Source: Bacteroidales bacterium (GTDB lineage: Bacteria > Bacteroidota > Bacteroidia > Bacteroidales > VadinHA17). Taken from it: a stretch of DNA of 64,000 nucleotides. Both the position numbers and the translations under genes were made by a program. Of the stretch, positions 1-8,684 are shown in pieces; the first letter of the stretch is position 1; the number at the start of each line of letters is the position of its first letter. The notes under the pieces were generated by a model. The model saw only the letters and a list, made by a program, of their open reading frames with translations. It made no database searches and was not told where the DNA came from. The stretch lies in NCBI GenBank assembly GCA_003141895.1, contig PLNT01000014.1, positions 79,379 through 143,378 of the forward strand. Direction: 5' to 3'.

Positions 1-218
1 ACAATGTGCTTCATAATTCACCTCACTCTGTTAAAGTTGTTACGGCAGATGAATGGAATCATAAATATAATCGTCAGAAAGCTGCTTTTCCATTAAAGTG
101 GGTTGAAGAGAACAAATTCTGGCCTTCAGTTGGAAGAATTGATGATGGTTATGGTGACAGGAACCTTGTTTGCGTCAGCGATCCTATTGACATTGGCAGG
201 CAAGAAACATATAAATGA
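1..218 (+). CDS. gcvP: Glycine dehydrogenase (decarboxylating), C-terminal fragment
   Basis: The reading frame is open from the window edge (first whole codon at base 3) to TGA at 216-218 and gives 71 residues. It holds the conserved C-terminal block of the glycine-cleavage P-protein: a VVTADEWNHKY stretch, then RQKAAFPLKWV, then KFWPSVGRIDDGYGDRNLVC. The P-protein is the PLP enzyme that decarboxylates glycine and passes the aminomethyl group to lipoylated GcvH. The PLP lysine region lies outside the window. The GTG at 6 is an internal codon, not a start; the gene is cut by the window edge, not broken. Confidence 0.93.
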   Translation, partial: NVLHNSPHSVKVVTADEWNHKYNRQKAAFPLKWVEENKFWPSVGRIDDGYGDRNLVCVSDPIDIGRQETYK

Positions 219-223
219 TATTA

Positions 224-312
224 TGCCACCAAGGTGCAAAGGCTCTAAGGTTCACCAGGAAATTGTTGAAAAACCAGTGAATTTGACTTAGCGACTTGGT
301 GTCTTAGTGGCA
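224..312. repeat. Imperfect inverted repeat after gcvP
   Basis: The left arm begins TGCCACCAAGGTGCAAAGG at 224 and the right arm ends CTTGGTGTCTTAGTGGCA at 312; the reverse complement of the right arm aligns to the left with scattered mismatches. A related string (ACCACAAAGAACACTAAGGG) occurs at 57301 upstream of the S9 peptidase gene, so this looks like one member of a dispersed intergenic family. It may also act as a transcription terminator for gcvP, which is inference. Confidence 0.5.
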
Positions 313-322
313 AAAATAAATT

Positions 323-1717
323 ATGATGAGAAGAATAACCACATTCTTGTTTTCCGTATTAATATTAACTTCATGTGGAACCAATGGCTCTAAACAAGTT
401 ACCAAATCAACTATTGCATTGGAAAAAAACTATTCTGTTAAATTAATAACTGTTGACCCGGGTCACTTTCATGCGGCTCTTGTTCAGAAAATTATGTATG
501 ATCAGGTTTCTCCCGACGTTCATGTTTATGCACCTGAAGGACCTGATTATCTTCAGCATCTGGAAAGAATCAAATTATATAATAACAGGGCCCAGAATCC
601 TACAGCATGGAACGAGATTGTCTATACAGGACCCGATTTCTTTGAGAAAATGCTCGCAGATAAAGCAGGCAATGTTGTAGTGTTATCCGGTAATAACAGG
701 AAAAAAGCTGAATACATAACAGAATCAATTAATGCAGGTTTGAACGTGCTTGCAGATAAGCCGATGATAATAGACCCTGCTGATTTCCCGGTACTTGAGG
801 CCGCATTTAAAACGGCGGAAGAGAAAGGAGTTCTTCTATATGATATAATGACCGAAAGGTATGAGATAACTACAATTCTTCAGAAGCTTCTTTCGCAAAA
901 CGGTGAAATTTTTGGCTCATTGACAACAGGCAGTAAACAAGAACCCGCGGTAACCAAAATAAGCGTTCATCATTTTTCAAAGACAGTTTCAGGAAAAGCA
1001 CTGCAGCGACCTGCCTGGTATTTTGACGTTCTGCAACAGGGGGAGGGTATTGTTGATGTAACAACTCATCTTGTTGACCTTGTTCAATGGGAGTGTTTCC
1101 CTGATCAAATACTGAATCCTTCGGATATAGAGATGATCAGTGCAAAAAGATGGCCCACTCTTATATCTAGCAAAGAATTTAAACGTGTGACGGGATTAGA
1201 TGACTATCCTTCATACATGCAAAATGATATCAAAAACGGGCAACTGAATGTCTTTGCAAATGGGGAACTGGTTTATAAGATCAAAGGTGTTTTTACGAAG
1301 GTTTCTGTTGAATGGAAATTTGAAGCTCCTCCTGGCGGAGGTGATACACATTATTCGGTGATGCACGGTACAAAATGCGATCTTATGATAAGACAGGGCG
1401 CATCAGAAAAATTTGTACCGACATTGTATATCGAAAATGTTAAAGGATTAACATTTAGCGATTTTGCTTTAAAATTGCAGAAAGTTGTAAAAGCCTTACC
1501 GTTTGATAGCTTGCAGATCAAAGAAGTAAATAAGAGTTCATTTAAGATCATGATTCCTGACAAATACAGAGTTTCACACGAGGAACACTTTGGCCAGGTT
1601 ATGGCCCGTTTTCTTCAATATCTCAGGGAGGGCAAATTACCTGCATGGGAAGTGCCCGGCATTATAACGAAGTACTATACTACAACCAGTGCTCTGAAAC
1701 TGGCAAGAGGGAAATAA
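323..1717 (+). CDS. Gfo/Idh/MocA-like oxidoreductase lipoprotein
   Basis: A 464-residue protein. Residues 1-18 form a lipoprotein signal ending in LTSC, so it is predicted to be exported and lipid-anchored. A Rossmann-like N-terminal half follows, with the LADKPMIIDP stretch matching the K-P signature of Gfo/Idh/MocA sugar-type dehydrogenases. The C-terminal half resembles the putative oxidoreductase C-terminal domain found in Bacteroidota members. Substrate unknown; probably an NAD(P)-dependent or glycosidase-like enzyme acting on sugars outside the cytoplasm. It stands alone between gcvP and the convergent ddl. Two tandem ATGs begin the gene; the first is used here. Confidence 0.75.
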   Translation: MMRRITTFLFSVLILTSCGTNGSKQVTKSTIALEKNYSVKLITVDPGHFHAALVQKIMYDQVSPDVHVYAPEGPDYLQHLERIKLYNNRAQNPTAWNEIVYTGPDFFEKMLADKAGNVVVLSGNNRKKAEYITESINAGLNVLADKPMIIDPADFPVLEAAFKTAEEKGVLLYDIMTERYEITTILQKLLSQNGEIFGSLTTGSKQEPAVTKISVHHFSKTVSGKALQRPAWYFDVLQQGEGIVDVTTHLVDLVQWECFPDQILNPSDIEMISAKRWPTLISSKEFKRVTGLDDYPSYMQNDIKNGQLNVFANGELVYKIKGVFTKVSVEWKFEAPPGGGDTHYSVMHGTKCDLMIRQGASEKFVPTLYIENVKGLTFSDFALKLQKVVKALPFDSLQIKEVNKSSFKIMIPDKYRVSHEEHFGQVMARFLQYLREGKLPAWEVPGIITKYYTTTSALKLARGK

Positions 1718-1733
1718 TTGCGTAAAGGCGCCG

Positions 1734-2714
1734 TTAAGCCGTTTTCTCAAACATATTTTCTACCGACATAGAATATAATTCTTCAAGTGATATTCCAGCC
1801 GCTGCTGCCTGTTTCGGGACAATACTCTCTTTAGTCATCCCGGGAACGGTATTGATCTCAATAAAATATGGTTTATCGCCCACAACGATAAAATCAACTC
1901 TCACAATTCCTTTACATCCCAGGACATTATAAATAAACTTACTGATTCTCTGGATTTCTTCTGTTATTAATAATGACATTTCGGCAGGAGTAGTTTCATC
2001 AGAATGACCCGGAATATATTTTGCCTCGTAATCAAAAAATTCATTTTTACTTTTGATCTCAGTGACAGGGAAAACAGTGATTTTGTTTTTAGTTTTCAAC
2101 ACTCCGCAGGCAACTTCTCTTCCGTTCAAGAAAGCTTCAATAAGCACATCATCACTCTCTTTATAAGCGATATCAATTGCACCGGGCAATTCTTCTTTCC
2201 GTTTTACTTTAGTCACACCGAAGCTCGATCCGCTGTCGTTTGGTTTGACAAAACATGGAAGTCCGGTTTGCTCTAATACATTAACGAGATCCGCATTTTC
2301 TCCTTTTCTTATCATAACCGCATTGGCCATTGAAATTCCATACTCCTTGAGAAAAAGTTTGCATGCCTGTTTATTGAATGTAAGTGAAGAACAGAAAGCA
2401 CCGCAACTTGTATAAGGGATACCCATCATTTCGAAATATCCCTGGAGCAGCCCATTTTCACCCGGAGTGCCGTGTATAGCAATAAAAACGCCATCGAATT
2501 TTATTTTTTTGTCATTATATGTCAGACTGAAATCGTTCTTATCAATATTATGATACATGCCCTTCTGGTCTTCCCAGTACCAGTTTGTACCGCTGATTAT
2601 GATAACATAGATCAGATATCGCGATGATAGAATCTGTCCGACTTCCTGAGCACTTTTTACTGATATTTCGAACTCGGAGGAATTTCCTCCGGCAGCAATT
2701 GCAATGGTCTTCAT
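1734..2714 (-). CDS. ddl: D-alanine--D-alanine ligase
   Basis: ATP-grasp ligase that joins two D-alanines for the peptidoglycan stem peptide; 326 residues from the chosen start. Visible: N-terminal MKTIAIAAGGNSSEFEIS, the HGTPGENG loop, the CFVKPNDSGSSFGV ATP-binding strand, and the metal-binding end VDFIVVGDKPYFIEINTVPGMT. An upstream TTG-type codon would add 11 residues; the internal ATG at 2714 is preferred because homologues begin exactly with this strand. Convergent with the oxidoreductase gene. Works in the same pathway as the MurF-Alr fusion at 21606. Confidence 0.93.
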   Translation of the reverse strand: MKTIAIAAGGNSSEFEISVKSAQEVGQILSSRYLIYVIIISGTNWYWEDQKGMYHNIDKNDFSLTYNDKKIKFDGVFIAIHGTPGENGLLQGYFEMMGIPYTSCGAFCSSLTFNKQACKLFLKEYGISMANAVMIRKGENADLVNVLEQTGLPCFVKPNDSGSSFGVTKVKRKEELPGAIDIAYKESDDVLIEAFLNGREVACGVLKTKNKITVFPVTEIKSKNEFFDYEAKYIPGHSDETTPAEMSLLITEEIQRISKFIYNVLGCKGIVRVDFIVVGDKPYFIEINTVPGMTKESIVPKQAAAAGISLEELYSMSVENMFEKTA

Positions 2715-2855
2715 GTTTTGAAATTTTTTCAAAACAAAAATAAGCATTTTAGCTCCGATTGCCTGAACAAGGTCAGAATATTTGCAAAGGCGGATGGGTG
2801 GCAGGGTTAAGAAAAAAATATTACCTTTGATATGAAATTTTAAAAAATAAAAAAA

Positions 2856-3458
2856 ATGAAAAAAGGTTGTCTGATTTCGATCATAGTAGTTGCTTTTCTG
2901 GCACTTATTGTATTAGCTGTAGTTCTCTGGGGTACAAAAGTATACAATGGCATGGTAACGATGCAGGAGTCGGTTACAAGTCAATGGGGTAATGTTGAGA
3001 CAGCCTATCAGCGCCGTTCCGATCTTATACCGAATTTTGTAAATACAGTAAAAGGTGCTGCAAATTTCGAGCAGACTACGCTTACACAGGTTATTGAAGC
3101 CAGATCAAAAGCTACTTCGGTAACAATTGATCCTACCAAGATGACCGCTGCAAACATGCAGCAATTCCAGCAGGCACAGGGCCAGCTGTCATCTGCACTA
3201 TCACGTCTTATGGTAGTCGTTGAACAATATCCACAGCTCAAGGCCACGCAGAATTTCAGGGATCTTCAGGTTGAACTTGAAGGTACTGAGAACCGTATTT
3301 CAGTGGAAAGGAAGAAATTCAATGATGTTGCGCTTACATATAATACTTACATCAGGAGATTTCCACAGAGTTTTCTCGCCGGGATGTTTTCTTTCCAGTC
3401 CAAACCCTATTTTGAGGCTGAAAAAGGTGCTGAGAAAGCTCCTGAAGTCAAATTTTAA
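2856..3458 (+). CDS. lemA: LemA family membrane protein
   Basis: A 200-residue LemA protein: an N-terminal transmembrane helix (about residues 5-25), then a helical domain with the family hallmarks QWGNVETAYQRRSDLIPN and TENRISVERKKFND. The molecular role of LemA proteins is poorly defined; they are typically linked to TPM-domain proteins, as here. First gene of a three-gene run with 18- and 8-bp gaps. A Bacteroidota -7 box, TACCTTTG, lies at about 2822-2829, 27 bp before the ATG. Confidence 0.92.
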   Translation: MKKGCLISIIVVAFLALIVLAVVLWGTKVYNGMVTMQESVTSQWGNVETAYQRRSDLIPNFVNTVKGAANFEQTTLTQVIEARSKATSVTIDPTKMTAANMQQFQQAQGQLSSALSRLMVVVEQYPQLKATQNFRDLQVELEGTENRISVERKKFNDVALTYNTYIRRFPQSFLAGMFSFQSKPYFEAEKGAEKAPEVKF

Positions 3459-3476
3459 AATTAAATCACATATAAA

Positions 3477-3914
3477 ATGAAAGCTTCATCGTTCTTTTCG
3501 AAAGAACAACAGGCACAAATTCTGGCAGCTGTCAAAGAGGCTGAGAAAGAAACATCAGGGGAGATCAGAGTACATGTCGAATCATCCCTGAAGGGTGACG
3601 TCCTGGACAGAGCAGCCTGGCTATTCAAAAAACTTGGGATGGATAAAACCGCCGCTCGCGATGGTGTTCTATTCTATCTTGCTTTGAGAGACAGAAAATT
3701 TGCAATAATCGGAGATGCAGGGATCAATTCAAAAGTACAGGCCGGGTTTTGGGATGAGATAAGCGAATTCCTTCGGAAAAATTTCAAAGAAGGCAAATTT
3801 ACCGAGGGTCTTTCACAAGGAATAATTATGGCAGGTGAACAGCTTAAAATGCATTTTCCATACCAGGAAGATGACATAAATGAACTGCCAGACGAAATTT
3901 CATTTGATAAATAA
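3477..3914 (+). CDS. TPM-domain protein (soluble form)
   Basis: A 145-residue protein made almost wholly of a TPM (DUF477) domain: the ETSGEIRVHVESS strand, the ARDGVLFYLALRDRKFAIIGDAGI core, and a C-terminal helix. No signal peptide or membrane helix is seen, unlike the next gene. TPM domains have been linked to phosphatase activity and photosystem II repair in plants; the bacterial role is uncertain. It lies between lemA and a secreted TPM paralogue, the usual Bacteroidota arrangement. Confidence 0.85.
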   Translation: MKASSFFSKEQQAQILAAVKEAEKETSGEIRVHVESSLKGDVLDRAAWLFKKLGMDKTAARDGVLFYLALRDRKFAIIGDAGINSKVQAGFWDEISEFLRKNFKEGKFTEGLSQGIIMAGEQLKMHFPYQEDDINELPDEISFDK

Positions 3915-3922
3915 AGGGAGTA

Positions 3923-4735
3923 ATGATAATGATAAAAAGAGGTTTGTTTTTAATATCCCTTTCAATTCTCATATGCACAAGCACAATTGAAAGCGTTTTC
4001 GCTCAAAAGATCCCTGACCGCCCTTCTCCTCCAAGATTAGTAAATGATTTTGCAGGGATGCTTAAACCGGAAGAAGTAAATATGTTGGAACAAAAACTAG
4101 TTGCTTTCAATGATTCGACTTCAACCCAGATCGCGATTGTTACGGTTTCTACCCTTGATGGATATGATAAGTCTGATTATGCTCAACAGTTAGGACAAAA
4201 ATGGGGTGTGGGACAGAAGGGACACAATAATGGAATCCTCATTCTGATTAAGCCAAATCAATCTGGTTCAAAAGGAGAAGTCCAGATTGCTACAGGATAT
4301 GGAGTGGAGGGCCCTATTCCGGATCTTACATGCGCAGATATTATCGATCGAGAAATTCTACCGGCGTTCAGAAATGGCGATTATTATGGTGGGTTAAATA
4401 AGGCAACTGATGTACTAATGTCACTTGCGAGGGGCGAATTTTCTGCGTCTCAATATGGGCATAAGGCAAAGAAGAGTTCAGGGAAAGGTTCCCCTATTGG
4501 ATTTATTATAATTATTGTGATCATCATTGCTGTTATCAGCAGGGGAAGTTCCGGCGGATCGAATAACAAGCATATCAGCACCGGCGGATTGCCATTCTGG
4601 ATGCTGTTAGGAATGATGAACTCAGGCAGAGGCTCAAGCGGAAGCTGGGGCGGCTTCTCCGGAGGCGGAGGAGGCGGTTTTGGCGGCTTCGGTGGCGGAA
4701 GCTTTGGTGGCGGAGGAGCAGGTGGAAGCTGGTAA
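3923..4735 (+). CDS. TPM-domain membrane protein with Gly-rich tail (YgcG-like)
   Basis: A 270-residue protein. A signal peptide ends near FAQ (about residue 28); a TPM domain follows (DFAGMLKPEEVNMLEQKL, IAIVTVSTLDGYD, ATGYGVEGPIPD), then one transmembrane helix (about 190-205) and a tail rich in glycine and serine ending GGAGGSW. This is the layout of YgcG-type proteins, with the TPM domain outside the membrane. Third gene of the lemA run. ATGs at 3923 and 3929 are both possible starts. Confidence 0.87.
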   Translation: MIMIKRGLFLISLSILICTSTIESVFAQKIPDRPSPPRLVNDFAGMLKPEEVNMLEQKLVAFNDSTSTQIAIVTVSTLDGYDKSDYAQQLGQKWGVGQKGHNNGILILIKPNQSGSKGEVQIATGYGVEGPIPDLTCADIIDREILPAFRNGDYYGGLNKATDVLMSLARGEFSASQYGHKAKKSSGKGSPIGFIIIIVIIIAVISRGSSGGSNNKHISTGGLPFWMLLGMMNSGRGSSGSWGGFSGGGGGGFGGFGGGSFGGGGAGGSW

Positions 4736-4739
4736 ACTA

Positions 4740-4785
4740 ATTCATTCATTTGCCGTCGGTTTAAACCAGTGGCAAATGAATGAAT
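4740..4785. terminator. Bidirectional hairpin terminator
   Basis: A perfect 15-bp stem (4740-4754 with 4771-4785; arm ATTCATTCATTTGCC) and a 16-nt loop sit between the convergent TPM gene and rluD. A- and T-rich sequence flanks both sides, so it can end transcription from either direction. The stem is seen directly; the function is inferred from position. Confidence 0.75.
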
Positions 4786-4788
4786 GAA

Positions 4789-5823
4789 TTATTTTTCAGA
4801 TTCCCTTCCGGAGATATATTTTCTCCATTTCTCAATTACCTGTACCATGTCATCTGGCAAATTGGAATCAAAGGAAAGCCTTTTACCTGTTACAGGATGA
4901 TTAAATGCAAGCGATTTTGCGTGTAACGCCTGCCGGGGTAGAATTTTGAAACAATTCCTGATAAATTGCTGGTATTTTGTAAAGGTAGTCCCTTTAAGAA
5001 TCTGATTTCCTCCATATTCCTCATCATTGAACAACGGATGTTTAATATGACTGAAATGCACTCTGATCTGATGTGTACGTCCGGTCTCAAGCTTGCATTC
5101 TATAAGTGAAATATATCCCAGATCTTCAAGGACTTTGTAATGAGTTATTGCTGTTTTTCCTTCAGTTTCATCTTTAAATACCTGCATAACCTTCCTGTCT
5201 TTAATGCTCCTGCCTACATTCCCTGTAATAGTCCCTTCCAGAGTATCGGGAATTCCCCAGATCAGTGCATTATATCTCCTGTCGGTAGTACGGTCATAAA
5301 ACTGTTTGGATAGTCTGTTAAGAGCATATTCATTTTTTGCAATAACAAGAATTCCTGATGTGTTTTTATCAAGACGATGGACCAGACCTGGTCTGCTTTC
5401 CCCGGAATTAAAAAGAGGAAGATCCTTGAAGTGCCACATAAGGGCATTGACAAGAGTTCCGGTATAGTTTCCATAAGCCGGATGTACCACCATTCCTGGT
5501 TGTTTGTTTACAACCAGTACGTCATCATCTTCATAAATAATGTTCAGTGGGATATTTTCAGGAATAAGTTCAATATCACGGGGAGGTGTAGGCAATACAA
5601 CCTGAACTATATCACCGGGTTTTATTTTATAATTTGGTTTGACCGCTTTGTTATTTACCAGGATGTTCCCTGCATTGGCGGCATTCTGAATGCGCGTCCT
5701 GGAGGCATTTTCAACCCTGTCGGAGAGAAATTTATCAATCCGCAATATCGATTGTCCGGGATCAGCCGTAAACCTGTAATGTTCAAATAGCTCTTGTTGA
5801 TCTGCTAATCCTTCGTCTGTCAT
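4789..5823 (-). CDS. rluD: RluA/RluD family 23S rRNA pseudouridine synthase
   Basis: A 344-residue enzyme that isomerises uridines to pseudouridine in large-subunit rRNA. An S4 RNA-binding domain (about residues 25-90, RIDKFLSDRV to GDIVQVVLP) precedes the synthase domain carrying the catalytic aspartate in HRLDKNTSG and the ETGRTHQIRVH motif. It is last in a minus-strand run PASTA protein, T9SS protein, rluD, with gaps of 4 and 9 bp. The exact paralogue (RluA, C or D type) cannot be fixed by eye; the S4 domain favours C/D. Confidence 0.9.
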   Translation of the reverse strand: MTDEGLADQQELFEHYRFTADPGQSILRIDKFLSDRVENASRTRIQNAANAGNILVNNKAVKPNYKIKPGDIVQVVLPTPPRDIELIPENIPLNIIYEDDDVLVVNKQPGMVVHPAYGNYTGTLVNALMWHFKDLPLFNSGESRPGLVHRLDKNTSGILVIAKNEYALNRLSKQFYDRTTDRRYNALIWGIPDTLEGTITGNVGRSIKDRKVMQVFKDETEGKTAITHYKVLEDLGYISLIECKLETGRTHQIRVHFSHIKHPLFNDEEYGGNQILKGTTFTKYQQFIRNCFKILPRQALHAKSLAFNHPVTGKRLSFDSNLPDDMVQVIEKWRKYISGRESEK

Positions 5824-5832
5824 TTGTATTCC

Positions 5833-7689
5833 TTACCTTATTTTAATTAGCCTGTTATAACCAACAGGAAGGCCATTTGTACTTATAACCAGAATATACA
5901 TCCCTTCATGAAGTGAAGAGATATCAACCCTTTCGCTAAAAGGGATGTTAATTAACTGCCGCCCGTTGAGGTCGGAAATTGTAATATATGATGTTCCCAG
6001 CAAATTACTGTCACCCTGATCGATATTGATAAAATCCATAGCGGGATTGGGCCATATGTACTTTAATTTGGTATTCTTTATATGAGTATCATTTATCGAA
6101 GTAATCAAAAGGGGTCCTCCGACAACGGGGCGTATCATTATGCTTCCAGGAACCTCCGACTGTCTCCATTCTCCATTCAGCCAGTACAGTTGTTTACCTT
6201 CATTTGGAGTATTCACATCATAACCAACATTAAGAAACGATTCAGAGCGTTGCCTCCAACCGACATAAAAAGTACCATTTATTAATAAACCCTCGGGAAT
6301 GGTGTAATTATAAAAACCATTTATCATGCTGCCCTGTTCCACTGTAACAGATTCCCTTGTATAAAGAACATTACCCGGAACTCCATTATTATTATCCCAA
6401 ACCATCAGATCAAAGTCTCTTTTATTGGCATCAAGATAACTGTCATTGAAACAAATCCGGACGGCTCTTAAAGTATCCGGCATAGATGAAACAAACCTGT
6501 ATGCAACCATTGCATTTCTCGACCCCAGTCCGTTCACACCATACCCCCCTTCAGATGTACCGTCGTCAAATGCAAAATAGTTTTTGAACACCTGATAATA
6601 GATCAGTGTATCATTGCCCTTTGGATCAAAATTATCAGTCTTAAGCGATGCAGTAATCCTGAAAAGTGCAGAATCCTTAAACGTTGTGTTGAAGGTATAG
6701 ATCAGGTTAGCATTATAATCAACGCTGGTTAAAGGACCTATATTTGTAGCTCCAGCCGAAAAAGATGTTGCCTGGGAATTTTTATAAACATCAAATATTT
6801 CAAAATTGCGGGTGACATTTCTTGTTATTGTATCATTATTACGATAATGAACCGGAAATGCAGAAGCCATTTCCTGGAGATACACCTGCCTGAATTGTTT
6901 CCAGGGCATAGCTTCATGACTTTTGAGAAGAGAACGGAGTGGGAGGGTATATGCTACATCAGGGAAAATAGTATCACCTGCATTCCTGTTTTTATTAAGA
7001 AGTACATAATCTATATTCCAGATATCACAGTTGCCAACCATTGATGGATCGCTAAGATCAGCACTCAGGCTCGCATAGTTTACGAATCTGAATTGAAATC
7101 CTTTCTGAAGATAACGGTTATTATCAATCCTGATAATAGCCGGTTTAAATCTTTGGTCCAGGCTGCCTTCAGATTTCCAAACGGAATTCCACTTTTGATC
7201 TCCGGGAGAATAAAACTGAAGTGTCAGACTATCGTTCGCTTCAGGCGGATCGGAAAGACCGCCAGCCTGATAGAAAAAACTCAGGAATACGTTGTCTGAA
7301 GCATTATAGCTCAGATTAATAGGCTTTGATGTGAGCTGATCAGCTTTAAATCCTGTTGAATTGGCATCCGCATACATTTTACCTGAATTATCCAGGGCAT
7401 CGAAAGTTGCAATTCCTTCAGTTATCTGTTTGTCAGAATAAGTGTTATTTATGAACACAAAGTTATCAATCCACTTTTTACTGTCAGGATATATTGAATG
7501 TCCTGAAAAATCATCAAAAAAGGGAAGTCCAAGTGTATCTGGTACGGTCAGGTCTTTGAATTCATTTAAGGACTTTTTATTATTTATGATAATTGAATTC
7601 GACCGGAGCCCGGTGACTATTTCCTGTGCTGAAGCAGTAATCAGTAATGCATGAATAAGAATTACATATGACAATATTCTTTTTAGCAT
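5833..7689 (-). CDS. Secreted protein with type IX sorting domain
   Basis: A 618-residue protein with a signal peptide ending ASAQ (about residue 22). The large middle part is beta-rich and I do not recognise it. The last ~80 residues form a type IX secretion C-terminal sorting domain: YIWPNPAMDFINI, ITISDLNGRQLI, DISSLHEGMYILVI and a basic end. It is therefore expected to cross the outer membrane by T9SS and be released or anchored on the surface. Cotranscription with a PASTA protein and rluD is suggested by 4- and 9-bp gaps. Confidence 0.8.
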   Translation of the reverse strand: MLKRILSYVILIHALLITASAQEIVTGLRSNSIIINNKKSLNEFKDLTVPDTLGLPFFDDFSGHSIYPDSKKWIDNFVFINNTYSDKQITEGIATFDALDNSGKMYADANSTGFKADQLTSKPINLSYNASDNVFLSFFYQAGGLSDPPEANDSLTLQFYSPGDQKWNSVWKSEGSLDQRFKPAIIRIDNNRYLQKGFQFRFVNYASLSADLSDPSMVGNCDIWNIDYVLLNKNRNAGDTIFPDVAYTLPLRSLLKSHEAMPWKQFRQVYLQEMASAFPVHYRNNDTITRNVTRNFEIFDVYKNSQATSFSAGATNIGPLTSVDYNANLIYTFNTTFKDSALFRITASLKTDNFDPKGNDTLIYYQVFKNYFAFDDGTSEGGYGVNGLGSRNAMVAYRFVSSMPDTLRAVRICFNDSYLDANKRDFDLMVWDNNNGVPGNVLYTRESVTVEQGSMINGFYNYTIPEGLLINGTFYVGWRQRSESFLNVGYDVNTPNEGKQLYWLNGEWRQSEVPGSIMIRPVVGGPLLITSINDTHIKNTKLKYIWPNPAMDFINIDQGDSNLLGTSYITISDLNGRQLINIPFSERVDISSLHEGMYILVISTNGLPVGYNRLIKIR

Positions 7690-7693
7690 CGGA

Positions 7694-8545
7694 TTAATTA
7701 GACTGGTTGTCTGAAACAGCTGCAGGCGGGATTGAATCTGCGTTTATAAGGTCAGTTGTCGTATGAAGTTTCGTCGAATCAACTGTAAGCCAGAGATATA
7801 TTGATGAACCAAGCTTCAGTGAAGCATCCTCTTTATACTCGGGATTCTGTTTATAAACAAAAGCATTCAATGTATCGGCATTATTGCGTATGGTATTGTC
7901 ATAAACATAAGTGCCAAGGTTTAGAGAAGATGCCAGAATCTTATTCTTTGACGGATTAAGTTTCATTCCCTTAAGATCCGGAACGGAAGTACGCTGGTCA
8001 CTCAAACCTTTTCCCAGTACAAGATCAACCACTGAACCTTTTTGGATCGAATCACCATCCACTATTTTTCTTCCGTTATACTCCTGATCAATAACCATAT
8101 CAGTCGAAAGGTCCGGACGATATTTTAAAAGGCCTATTTCAAGTCCGGAACTTTCTGCAAGTAAGATGGCCTGCCTTTTTGGAAGATTGATAAGATTTGG
8201 CATAGCTACCATTTCAGGATGGAAAGCATTGATTGTTAATATGATATTTCTCCATTTTTTCACTTTGAATCCGGGTTTGGGATTTTGTTCAGCTATGCAG
8301 CCGCGCTGAACTTCTGTTGAATAAATTGAATCTATTACCTGATACCGGAGTTTGCTTTTTTTTGCAAGTTTAATGGTCTGATCCATTGTGAGTCCAACAA
8401 AATTTGGAACAGGGCGTGCCTGACCATGCCGTGTGTATATATTCATCCAGAGCAACAGTATCATTATTGCTCCGAAAGTAATCATGATCGCAAACCCAAG
8501 GTTTTTGAAGAATATTCTGCTCAGGAGAAAGTTTTTTAAACTCAT
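7694..8545 (-). CDS. PASTA-domain membrane protein
   Basis: A 283-residue protein with a short cytoplasmic N-terminus, one transmembrane helix (about 17-36), and three extracytoplasmic PASTA repeats starting near VPNFVGLTMDQ, MPNLINLPKRQ and VPDLKGMKLNP. PASTA domains bind muropeptides or the peptidoglycan stem; the protein has no kinase or transpeptidase domain. It heads the run into the T9SS protein and rluD. In many Bacteroidota a ddl gene adjoins this gene; here ddl is about 5 kb away on the same strand. Confidence 0.88.
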   Translation of the reverse strand: MSLKNFLLSRIFFKNLGFAIMITFGAIMILLLWMNIYTRHGQARPVPNFVGLTMDQTIKLAKKSKLRYQVIDSIYSTEVQRGCIAEQNPKPGFKVKKWRNIILTINAFHPEMVAMPNLINLPKRQAILLAESSGLEIGLLKYRPDLSTDMVIDQEYNGRKIVDGDSIQKGSVVDLVLGKGLSDQRTSVPDLKGMKLNPSKNKILASSLNLGTYVYDNTIRNNADTLNAFVYKQNPEYKEDASLKLGSSIYLWLTVDSTKLHTTTDLINADSIPPAAVSDNQSN

Positions 8546-8684
8546 ATGATCAGTTTGAACATTAGTAATAACGCAAAGGTACTGATAAAATTATAAGAAT
8601 TAATGCCGGGAATTCGAGGTTTTAATAATCAAAGGTTTACACAATGGGCACAACAAACGTGTTTTAAATAGCACTTTGACAGGT

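Noticed and set aside
103..291. 62-residue plus-strand frame overlapping the end of gcvP
   Set aside because: Out of frame with the well-matched gcvP and running into an inverted repeat.
4450..4749. 99-residue proline-rich reading frame on the minus strand
   Set aside because: It is the antisense shadow of the glycine-rich tail of the TPM protein.
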